DNA of 7,333 bases from assembly GCA_001824005.1 (NCBI GenBank), contig MHWG01000022.1, positions 18,165 to 25,497 on the forward strand, in the 5' to 3' direction. The notes below the pieces were generated by a model. It searched no databases. It was not told the DNA's origin and saw nothing but the letters and a program-made list of their open reading frames with translations. A program made the position numbers and the translations under genes. How positions within the stretch are numbered: position 1 is the stretch's first letter; the number at the start of each line of letters is the position of its first letter. Source of the stretch: Candidatus Zambryskibacteria bacterium RIFCSPLOWO2_01_FULL_47_14. Its GTDB lineage: Bacteria; Patescibacteria; Paceibacteria; UBA9973; Zambryskibacteraceae. Positions 1 through 5,226 of this stretch are shown here, one piece after another.

Positions 1-413
1 TCCCCGGCACCGGCGTTCCTCGTCGCGTCGCGCACGGCGCGGATCTCGACATTGGTGATGTTCGATGGCACACCCACGACCACTCTCGGCGCGAGTAATT
101 TGTTCGAATCTGCCGTTGCACGGGAGAGAAGATAAGCGATCATCTCCTCCGTCGTTTCGAAGTCCGATATTACACCGTCGACAAGCGGTTTAATGGCGAC
201 GATATGCTCCGGCGTCCTGCCAAGCATGGCTTTGGCTTCCGTGCCGATGGCGACAATCTGGCCGGTTTTCTGATTTACTGCCACGACCGAGGGCTCATTG
301 ATGACAATCCCCTTACCGCGCATATAAACCAGGGTATTGGCGGTGCCGAGATCAATGCCGACATCGTGGGAGAAATATCTTTTGAAAGACTTTAATTTAT
401 CCAATAATTTCAT
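1..413 (-). CDS. mreB: Rod shape-determining protein MreB, N-terminal part (cut by window edge)
   Basis: This is the bacterial actin homologue. MreB forms ATP-dependent filaments under the membrane that guide cell-wall synthesis and rod shape. Only the first 137 codons are inside the window. The translation shows the actin-type phosphate-1 loop VGIDLGTANTLVY at about residues 18-30, followed by NEPSVVA, IKPLVDGVISDFETTE and PRVVVGVPSNITNVEIRAV, all in the order expected for MreB subdomains IA/IB. A basic, hydrophobic N-terminus (MKLLDKLKSFKRYF) precedes the actin fold and could bind the membrane, as in other MreBs (inference). The ATG at 411-413 lies inside the last codons of proS, giving a 17-base overlap that suggests translational coupling. 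An in-frame TTG at 402-404 is a possible alternative start. No clear Shine-Dalgarno is seen. The family call is very secure. Confidence 0.95.
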   Translation of the reverse strand, partial: MKLLDKLKSFKRYFSHDVGIDLGTANTLVYMRGKGIVINEPSVVAVNQKTGQIVAIGTEAKAMLGRTPEHIVAIKPLVDGVISDFETTEEMIAYLLSRATADSNKLLAPRVVVGVPSNITNVEIRAVRDATRNAGAG

Positions 414-1596
414 TTATCTTTACTTTAGAAACATTGCCGGTGGAACGATCTTTGAGTTCGACTGTGTCCTTATCGGTCTTGTCGCCAACAATAATCTGCT
501 TGGGAATACCTATCAGGTCGGCATCATTTAATTTCTCTCCCGCCCTAAGGTTGCGGTCATCATATAGCACCTCTACCCCGCGGGAAACGAGATCTTGGTA
601 AATTTTGTCGGCTGTTTCTTTCGATCCTTCGGTCAAACTTATGAGATGATATTTAAAAGGCGCCACCTCCTCCGGCCAAACAAGCCCCTTCTCGTCGCCA
701 AAGACTTCCGCAAGGACTCCCATGAGCCGCGTTATGCCTATGCCGTATGAGCCAAGATAAACAGGCATCTTCTCACCCCTCTCGTCGGTAAAATATAGGC
801 CAAGCTGTTCGCATTTTTTGGTGCCGAAGGTGAAGATGTTGCCAACTTCCGCAGCCTTCTTCAGAACCCCCTCCGTACTTACTTCGGCATTGGTAGCTAT
901 CCTCTTGGATTCATCAGTTACATATATGGTGTCCTCGCCGGCTTCGCAAATAGTTTGGAACTCGTGGCTGAATTTATCGGTAAATACTCCACCCGAAGCC
1001 GAGGTAACATAGGTAATATCGCCCAAACCAACTCGCCTGAATACATTTAGATAAGCATCAATGGCTTTATTGTAAAAATTCACATGTTCCTCTTCGGAGC
1101 GAGAATAGGAGTACATATCTTTCATCAAAAATTCTCTGCAGCGCATAATGCCGCTCTTGGCTCGCGCCTCATTCCTCATCTTGTTCTGGAATTGATGCAC
1201 ATACCTCGGCAGATCTCTGAAGCTTCCAACATGCGAGACCATGAGCTCGGTAATTGGTTCCTCGTGCGACCATCCGAATCCTACTTGAGTACCATTTTTA
1301 AGTTCTGATTTAAACCAAACATCAACCTCATCATCGCTCCAGCGATTAGTTTTTTCCCAAACTTCTTTCTCCTGCAGAGAAGATATTAAAAATTCTACTG
1401 AACCAAGCTTCTTCATCTCTTCTGCCACAATCTTTCTAATCTTCTGAATGACCAGCCAGCCGAGAGGCAAATAAGAATAGACTCCAGCCATTTGCTTATT
1501 GATAAATCCGGCTCTAGTCAAGAGAACGGCATTCTTAGAAACCTCATCGGCGGGCGCCTCACGGCGCGTTTTGGTAAAGAGTTGGCTTTGCCTCAT
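397..1596 (-). CDS. proS: Prolyl-tRNA synthetase, short form without editing insertion
   Basis: This class II aminoacyl-tRNA synthetase charges tRNA-Pro with proline in the cytoplasm. Motif 1 lies around residues 33-65. The ATP-site region with SHEEPITEL is at 110-118 and motif 2 (RNEARAKSGIMRCREFLMKD) at 141-160. FSHEFQ is at 209-214, motif 3 (GSYGIGITRLMGVLAE) at 282-297, and a C-terminal anticodon-binding domain with VLYDDRNLRAGEKLNDAD at about 343-360. At 399 residues it is far shorter than the roughly 570-residue enzyme of E. coli. The region between motifs 2 and 3 has no room for the roughly 180-residue INS domain that clears mischarged Ala-tRNA-Pro. Short forms without INS are known in other bacteria, such as many alphaproteobacteria. 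The gene starts at ATG 1594-1596, 14 bases after rseP, with no clear Shine-Dalgarno, and overlaps mreB by 17 bases. Confidence 0.96.
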   Translation of the reverse strand: MRQSQLFTKTRREAPADEVSKNAVLLTRAGFINKQMAGVYSYLPLGWLVIQKIRKIVAEEMKKLGSVEFLISSLQEKEVWEKTNRWSDDEVDVWFKSELKNGTQVGFGWSHEEPITELMVSHVGSFRDLPRYVHQFQNKMRNEARAKSGIMRCREFLMKDMYSYSRSEEEHVNFYNKAIDAYLNVFRRVGLGDITYVTSASGGVFTDKFSHEFQTICEAGEDTIYVTDESKRIATNAEVSTEGVLKKAAEVGNIFTFGTKKCEQLGLYFTDERGEKMPVYLGSYGIGITRLMGVLAEVFGDEKGLVWPEEVAPFKYHLISLTEGSKETADKIYQDLVSRGVEVLYDDRNLRAGEKLNDADLIGIPKQIIVGDKTDKDTVELKDRSTGNVSKVKINEIIG

Positions 1597-1610
1597 CGCG
1601 TGCTATTCTA

Positions 1611-2714
1611 TCAAAATATATTCCTCACGTCTCTAACGGTAATTAGAATCATCAGGAAAACAAGCAGGGCAAAACCGGCAGCATTCACGGCGTTGAAGAA
1701 GCGCGGCGGGATGCGACGACGGGTAATACTCTCGATGCCGACGAAGACGAGCCGCCCGCCGTCAAGCGCCGGCACAGGCAGGAGATTGATGATTGAAAGA
1801 TTGATCGAGAGAAGGGCGGTGAAGGTTACAAGATAGCTCCAACCGAGCTCACGAATCTCCCCCACCATGCCAACAATGCCCACGGGCCCTGTTACCGCGC
1901 CGAGATCAGCTTGGCCCACAACCGCTTTGGATATGAGCGAGCCGATAGCCTCGGTAGTCAGAGCAGTGAGAGAAACGGTAGTCTTCATCCCATACCAGAG
2001 TGCAAGGTGCCAAGGCAGTTTGACCGTGCCGATAGTCTCCATCGATATGCCAACAGCTCTTTGCCCCGGTAAAATGTCCTCGTTTGGAGTTATAGTTTTG
2101 CGCAAAATTTCTTTACCCCTTTCAATATTGAAAGCAATTGCCCCGGAAGAATTTTTTATATAACTTGTCGCTTCCTCGGGAGTAAAGTAGAGAATCACAT
2201 CTCCTGTCTTGAGGCCAGACAAGGCAGCCGGAGACTCGGGCACAACTAGGGTAATGACGGTGCGAGGATTCTCAATCGGAAGATTCGGGTTTGCAGGCGA
2301 AGGAATGCCAGTCATAAAGCTAAGTGAGATAAGAAGCCAAGCGAAGAGTAGATTGAAGAAGACCCCGGCCGCGAGCACCGCGGCTTGAATGCCGCGGTTT
2401 TTTGCCTGGAAACTGTCCACCTCACCCAACCCTCTCCTAGAGCTAGGAGAGGACAAAAGCATGTCTTTTGTCGACGAAGTCGGGGTGAGGTCTTCTTCGG
2501 GATTTTCCCCAAAAATCTTCACAAATCCGCCGAAGGGCAGCCAGTTGAGGGTAAAGTCTGCCCCCTTCCATTTGAAAAGTTTTGCGGCCCGCGGCGGGTA
2601 GCCTAGACCGAACTCGTCCACACGTATGCCAAAATATCGTGCCACCAGAAAATGCCCGAGCTCATGCACGATTATCAACGCGGAGAGAATTATAAGAAAT
2701 ATCAGTATAGACAT
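1611..2714 (-). CDS. rseP: Site-2 intramembrane zinc metalloprotease RseP
   Basis: RseP-type proteases cut membrane proteins within the bilayer, for example anti-sigma factors or leftover signal peptides. The first membrane helix carries the zinc motif HELGH at residues 17-21 (H17, E18, H21). The third ligand region NLLPVPALDGG lies at 310-320 with D318. Further membrane helices are likely at about 110-135, 295-312 and 343-360. A single PDZ domain is likely at about 150-210 (SPAALSGLKTGDVI). The 367-residue length fits single-PDZ members. Residues 75-99 are unusual: they are rich in Ser, Thr and Arg and are encoded exactly by a 73-bp palindromic element, so the normal sequence probably ran from GENPEE directly to DSFQAKN. 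The gene starts at ATG 2712-2714, 20 bases after frr, within a run of ATTAGA repeats and without a Shine-Dalgarno. Its active-site residues are intact, so the inserted segment need not abolish function. Confidence 0.95.
   Translation of the reverse strand: MSILIFLIILSALIIVHELGHFLVARYFGIRVDEFGLGYPPRAAKLFKWKGADFTLNWLPFGGFVKIFGENPEEDLTPTSSTKDMLLSSPSSRRGLGEVDSFQAKNRGIQAAVLAAGVFFNLLFAWLLISLSFMTGIPSPANPNLPIENPRTVITLVVPESPAALSGLKTGDVILYFTPEEATSYIKNSSGAIAFNIERGKEILRKTITPNEDILPGQRAVGISMETIGTVKLPWHLALWYGMKTTVSLTALTTEAIGSLISKAVVGQADLGAVTGPVGIVGMVGEIRELGWSYLVTFTALLSINLSIINLLPVPALDGGRLVFVGIESITRRRIPPRFFNAVNAAGFALLVFLMILITVRDVRNIF
2377..2403 (+). other. Terminator-like hairpin antisense within rseP
   Basis: On the plus strand an 8-bp GC-rich perfect stem (ACCGCGGC at 2377-2384 with GCCGCGGT at 2391-2398) encloses a six-base loop and runs straight into six T residues (2398-2403). 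This has the form of an intrinsic terminator for transcription antisense to rseP. On the coding strand it encodes part of the KNRGIQAAV region before the second membrane helix. It lies only 15 bases from the 73-bp palindromic element and may be part of the same inserted unit. No antisense promoter was identified, so a role is not established. Confidence 0.4.
2419..2491. repeat. 73-bp palindromic cloverleaf-like element inside rseP
   Basis: Perfect 9-bp outer arms (ACCTCACCC at 2419-2427, GGGTGAGGT at 2483-2491) enclose a set of internal hairpins. These are a 10-bp stem 2431-2440/2443-2452 (CCTCTCCTAG with CTAGGAGAGG), an 8-bp stem 2452-2459/2465-2472 (GACAAAAG with CTTTTGTC) and a 4-bp stem 2472-2475/2479-2482. 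The first two stems share base 2452, so they would compete at that position. The rseP reading frame stays open across it and gains about 25 residues (75-99) in a linker where the family has no conserved domain. The form matches a small mobile palindromic repeat that settled in frame. The structure is seen directly. Mobility and repeat-family membership are inferred, as only one copy is in the window. Confidence 0.75.
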
Positions 2715-2743
2715 TAGAAATTAGAACAATTAGATCAATTAGA
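2713..2743. repeat. Four ATTAGA repeats across the frr/rseP junction
   Basis: ATTAGA occurs at 2713, 2720, 2729 and 2738 on the plus strand, with spacings of 7, 9 and 9 bases. On the transcript it reads as TCTAAT units. The run covers the last codons and stop of frr, the 20-base gap, and the start codon of rseP, replacing the place where a Shine-Dalgarno would be expected. It leaves the rseP initiation region AU-rich and unstructured. A regulatory role is not shown. Confidence 0.5.
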
Positions 2744-3268
2744 AATTTCCTGCTGCTTTCTTTCCGCCAATTCTTCGAGCTTCTTGTTCGATTCGTCAAC
2801 CAACTTCTGAAGTTCGTTCTTGATTCTCTTCTGTTCATCCTCGCTCAATTCGCCGAGATCATTGAGAACTTTCTGGCGTTCGTTTCTTACCCTGATGCGC
2901 GCTTCTTCAAGTTTCTCTTTAGCAAGCCGGGTCAAGCTCTCTCGGCGTTCACTCGTGAGCACTGGGAAGGAGAGACGCAAGCCGTTCGAGTCGAGTGTGA
3001 CCGAGAGTCCGAGGTTTGATTCCCTTATCGACCGATCAATCTCTTTGGCGGCATCGCGGTCCCAGGGAACGATACGCAGGGTTTTCGGATCTTCTACGGA
3101 GATGGTTGCAAGCTGGTTTATAGACATCTTGGAGCCATAGGATTCAACCAAAACCGCATCGAGAATGGCGGGCATCGCCCGACCGGTATTGAGCCCCGAA
3201 TACTCCTTCTTCAACCACAAAAGCGCCGCCTCCGAAGATTGTTTGAAAGAAGTAAAGTTGTATGCCAT
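2735..3268 (-). CDS. frr: Ribosome recycling factor
   Basis: RRF works with EF-G to split the post-termination ribosome after stop-codon release. The 177-residue product is slightly shorter than the usual 185. It shows the family signature GRAMPAILDAVLVESYGSKM at about residues 29-48, then LRIVPWDRDA at 64-73, and the helix segment ARIRVRNERQKVLNDL at 123-138 that corresponds to the conserved arginine-rich helix. The C-terminal helix is highly charged (ELQKLVDESNKKLEELAE), as in the three-helix bundle of domain I; domain II covers about 31-104. The start ATG at 3266-3268 is only seven bases from a TATAAT box, so the mRNA may be leaderless from this promoter. The gene is followed by rseP, a neighbour arrangement seen in many bacteria. 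Confidence 0.96.
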   Translation of the reverse strand: MAYNFTSFKQSSEAALLWLKKEYSGLNTGRAMPAILDAVLVESYGSKMSINQLATISVEDPKTLRIVPWDRDAAKEIDRSIRESNLGLSVTLDSNGLRLSFPVLTSERRESLTRLAKEKLEEARIRVRNERQKVLNDLGELSEDEQKRIKNELQKLVDESNKKLEELAERKQQEISN

Positions 3269-3272
3269 GACA

Positions 3273-3327
3273 CGAATTATAACGAATTTAATCGAATGCC
3301 GCGAATGGAATCTATTCGTATCATTCG
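3273..3327. repeat. Helically phased CGAAT repeats and imperfect palindrome before frr
   Basis: CGAAT occurs at 3273, 3283, 3293 and 3302, and its complement ATTCG at 3314 and 3323, so the units are 9-10 bp apart on the same face of the helix. The block 3293-3306 and the block 3314-3327 form a 14-bp inverted repeat with three mismatches around a 7-base centre. It fills most of the 79-base gap between holB and frr and overlaps the frr -10 box. An operator for a regulator is a reasonable reading. A weak hairpin or terminator after holB is an alternative, although no T-run follows it. Confidence 0.5.
3276..3281 (-). promoter_or_regulatory. -10 box of an frr promoter, probably leaderless
   Basis: A perfect TATAAT on the minus strand ends seven bases before the frr ATG, which would place the transcription start at or next to the start codon. 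No convincing -35 box is present at 16-18 bases. Instead, phased CGAAT repeats occupy that region and could bind an activator or a different sigma factor. The sequence match is exact, while activity is inferred. Confidence 0.6.
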
Positions 3328-3347
3328 ATCATATTTGCGGAGATTCG

Positions 3348-3944
3348 CTAGAGTACCAGAGCGAGGTGTTCGAGAATGAGGCGCGCAGAGATGGCCCGGT
3401 CGTCGCTGTAGAGGCGCATCTTATAAACTTCTTTCGATTTCGTAACACAGAGCAGCTCGTCCAGGAATACCGAGAGATTCTTTTCTTTCTCCACGAATTT
3501 TCTCACGAACTCGAACCGGTCTTTGAGTGGAAGCTTTAAAAAATTCTGGGCTTCGAATTCAAACGGTTGGACCGCCACTTGGCGGTCCAACCGCCAAGTA
3601 ACCATGCGGGAACGAAGAGTCGGGATTATCAACCCCTCTTCGCGAACGGCCAAGAAGAAATGAGTATCTTCGACCGGATCCTCGAAGGTTTTAAGAAGCG
3701 CGTTCTGAGCCTCAAGCGTTATCTTCTCCGGCGTTATGAAGAATATTTTCCTTTCGACAAACGCTTTTCTCGCCGCCTGTTCGCCCAGTCTCCGCGCCTC
3801 ATCAATGCCGAAGAGCGCTTCGTTGAAGATGAAGTAGTCCGGCGAACCTATCAAGGTTAAACCTTGATATTTGCATAATTCATACAGATACCTTTCCGCC
3901 GCTTCCCGCTCTCCTACTAAGAGATACGCGTGATGCATTTGCAC
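3348..3944 (-). CDS. holB: Short DNA polymerase III delta'-like subunit (HolB/DnaX family, no Walker A)
   Basis: The protein resembles the AAA+ core of the clamp-loader delta' subunit, which helps place the sliding clamp on DNA during replication. The start HHAYLLVG (residues 4-11) matches the strand leading to the P-loop, but the following EREAAERY has no GKT/GKS, so ATP binding is unlikely, as in other delta' subunits. SPDYF at 34-38, FGIDEARRLGEQAARKAF at 45-62, ITLEAQNALLKTFEDP at 75-90 and IPTLRSR at 107-113 follow the expected order; LRSR is the sensor 1/arginine-finger segment. No zinc-binding cysteine cluster is present. At 198 residues, against about 320-330 usual, the C-terminal collar domain is mostly missing. 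The likely start is GTG 3942-3944, overlapping the FKBP stop by one base (TAGTG); ATG 3936-3938 is an alternative. Two perfect palindromes lie in the gene. The family call is good, but the exact role is less certain. Confidence 0.82.
   Translation of the reverse strand: MQMHHAYLLVGEREAAERYLYELCKYQGLTLIGSPDYFIFNEALFGIDEARRLGEQAARKAFVERKIFFITPEKITLEAQNALLKTFEDPVEDTHFFLAVREEGLIIPTLRSRMVTWRLDRQVAVQPFEFEAQNFLKLPLKDRFEFVRKFVEKEKNLSVFLDELLCVTKSKEVYKMRLYSDDRAISARLILEHLALVL
3564..3593. repeat. 30-bp perfect palindrome inside holB
   Basis: Two 14-bp arms (CGGTTGGACCGCCA at 3564-3577 and TGGCGGTCCAACCG at 3580-3593) pair perfectly around a two-base centre. On the coding strand it is read as residues 118-127 (RLDRQVAVQP), just after the LRSR motif, at a point where family members vary. 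A perfect palindrome of this length is very unlikely by chance in 7 kb. It may be a small in-frame palindromic insertion. Confidence 0.7.
3849..3869. repeat. 21-bp perfect palindrome inside holB
   Basis: Arms TATCAAGGTT (3849-3858) and AACCTTGATA (3860-3869) pair around one base. It is read in frame as YQGLTLI (residues 26-32), just before the SPDYF motif. The shorter arms make a chance origin more possible than for the 30-bp palindrome in the same gene. Confidence 0.5.
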
Positions 3945-4393
3945 TATTTTTCTACCTTCAGCAATTCGACTTCGAAAACTAGTGTCGAATTCGCGGAGAT
4001 GGGTCCAATAGCCCTATTGCCGTAAGCGTAGTCGGGAGCAATTACTAGTGTCCTCTTGCCGCCCTCGCGCATGCCCTGGAGGCCCTCATCCCAGCCGCGA
4101 ATCACTTGTCCTCCGCCTAAAGTGAAGGCAAATGGCGTATTAGAATCCCTGGAACTGTCGAAAACCTGTCCATTGGTAAGTCGACCTACGTAATGCACTG
4201 TAAGCTTATCTCCCGGCTCGGCCAAATCGCCATCTCCTACCAACACTTCCTCTACCGTGTATCCTGTTTGTGGCATTTGATTGTTTTGAGTCTGTGACTG
4301 ACTTCTAAAAAGATTCATGAACGGTCCGGAGAAGAATATATAAGAGAGAAGCGCCAAGCCGGCAAACACCGCGATGTATTGATTTCTGCTCAT
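3944..4393 (-). CDS. Membrane-anchored FKBP-type peptidyl-prolyl cis-trans isomerase
   Basis: FKBP enzymes speed up cis-trans rotation of proline peptide bonds during protein folding. A hydrophobic helix at about residues 6-24 is followed by a Gln/Ser/Asn-rich linker (30-44), so the enzyme is probably tethered to the membrane with its catalytic domain outside the cytoplasm (a topology inferred from the N-terminal basic residues). The single FKBP domain spans about 45-149. Its active-site pattern is intact: HYVG (Y68), VFDSS (F78, D79), PFAF (88-90), QVIRGW (V97, I98, W101), DYAYG (Y122, Y124) and LVFEVELL (F140). At 149 residues it is a single-domain form without a chaperone insertion. The ATG at 4391-4393 heads the minus-strand run and has no clear Shine-Dalgarno. 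The stop TAG overlaps the GTG start of holB. Confidence 0.93.
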   Translation of the reverse strand: MSRNQYIAVFAGLALLSYIFFSGPFMNLFRSQSQTQNNQMPQTGYTVEEVLVGDGDLAEPGDKLTVHYVGRLTNGQVFDSSRDSNTPFAFTLGGGQVIRGWDEGLQGMREGGKRTLVIAPDYAYGNRAIGPISANSTLVFEVELLKVEK

Positions 4394-4453
4394 TTGTATT
4401 TATTAGAGTAATAAGACTTATGCGACCTGTCTGTCTATGTTATCATAAGCCCA
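4394..4453. promoter_or_regulatory. Divergent spacer with promoter for the LOG gene
   Basis: This 60-base AT-rich spacer separates two divergently read genes. On the plus strand TATCAT (4441-4446), five of six matches to the -10 consensus, ends seven bases before the LOG-gene ATG, the same spacing seen for frr, which suggests a leaderless transcript. On the minus strand the overlapping TATGAT could serve as a -10 box for the FKBP gene with a leader of about 40 bases. No good -35 box is visible for either direction. Confidence 0.45.
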
Positions 4454-5179
4454 ATGGATGATAGAACCAAACAGAAACTTTTAAACGACCTTATGCTCTC
4501 CCGCGGCCAGATGGAGAAGATCGCCTCGGAGCGTGTCGCGGAAATTTCGAAAGAATTCACGGCCGGCTTCAAGTTTCTCGCGGATTATCCAAAGTCGGTC
4601 ACCTTTTTCGGCTCGAATCAGACAAAAGAGAGCGACCAGTATTATCAGAGCGCACGCATTCTCTCTGGCCGATTGGTGAAGGAGCTTGGCTTCTCGGTGG
4701 TCTCGGGCGGCGGTCCGGGCATAATGGAGGCGGCCGACCGCGGTGCTTATGAAGCAGGTGGCAATTCGCTCGGCCTATTGATCCAATTGCCGGACGAGCA
4801 GCCGATTAACCCCTTCATTACGCAGAGCATCAGCTTCCATTACTTTTTCGTGCGCAAGGTTTGCCTTACTTTCGGCGCGGAAGTTTTCATCTTTTATCCG
4901 GGCGGCTTCGGCACTCTCGACGAATTTTTCGAAATCATCACTCTCATTCAGACCAAGAAAATCGGCAATATACCCGTAATCTGCGTCGGTAGCGACTACT
5001 GGAACAAACTCAAGAGCTTCATGGAAGAAGAGATGCTTGCGCATGGCGCCATCGAGCCGGCACATTTGAACCTCTTTACCATCACCGACAGCCATGACGA
5101 GATTGTCGACATCATCAAGAAGGTTCCTGTCAAAATCAGCGTCCCCTTCACCGAAATTGACCAGAAGGTAGCAGTGTGA
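4454..5179 (+). CDS. LOG-family (TIGR00730-like) nucleotide phosphoribohydrolase
   Basis: LOG proteins, long mislabelled lysine decarboxylases, cut the N-glycosidic bond of nucleoside 5'-monophosphates. In plants and some bacteria this releases cytokinin bases, and some members act on purine or pyrimidine monophosphates. The 241-residue product has a Rossmann-like fold with VTFFGSNQT at 49-57, the motif GGGPGIMEAA at 85-94, the basic pair R134-K135 and the signature PGGFGTLDEFFE at 149-160, whose E157 and the upstream arginine match the usual catalytic residues. An N-terminal helical extension of about 45 residues precedes the fold, as in longer LOG proteins. The substrate cannot be told from sequence. 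The start at 4454 follows a -10-like box by seven bases with no Shine-Dalgarno. The 3' end contains the promoter of the next gene. Confidence 0.9.
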   Translation: MDDRTKQKLLNDLMLSRGQMEKIASERVAEISKEFTAGFKFLADYPKSVTFFGSNQTKESDQYYQSARILSGRLVKELGFSVVSGGGPGIMEAADRGAYEAGGNSLGLLIQLPDEQPINPFITQSISFHYFFVRKVCLTFGAEVFIFYPGGFGTLDEFFEIITLIQTKKIGNIPVICVGSDYWNKLKSFMEEEMLAHGAIEPAHLNLFTITDSHDEIVDIIKKVPVKISVPFTEIDQKVAV

Positions 5180-5185
5180 TATAAT
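5157..5185 (+). promoter_or_regulatory. Near-consensus extended -10 promoter for the SPFH gene
   Basis: TTGACC (5157-5162) and TATAAT (5180-5185) are separated by 17 bases, with a TGA triplet directly before the -10 box (extended -10). This is close to the ideal housekeeping sigma promoter. The -35 box lies inside the last codons of the LOG gene and the -10 box directly follows its TGA stop, so the SPFH gene can be transcribed independently. The predicted start is near 5192. Confidence 0.85.
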
Positions 5186-5204
5186 TTTGGTAGACTGAAT
5201 TTTT

Positions 5205-5221
5205 CTCTTTGAGAAAGAGGT
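5205..5221 (+). promoter_or_regulatory. Shine-Dalgarno site within a small hairpin, sets the SPFH start
   Basis: GAGGT at 5217-5221 lies five bases before ATG 5227, and fixes this start over a TTG at 5209. The same bases pair in a 6-bp stem (CTCTTT 5205-5210 with AAAGAG 5214-5219, loop GAG), which would partly cover the ribosome binding site. Whether this affects translation is not known. Confidence 0.6.
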
Positions 5222-5226
5222 TTGAA

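Noticed and set aside
5209..5226. Upstream TTG start for the SPFH gene
   Set aside because: The TTG lies inside the hairpin that contains the Shine-Dalgarno, while GAGGT is correctly spaced for ATG 5227.
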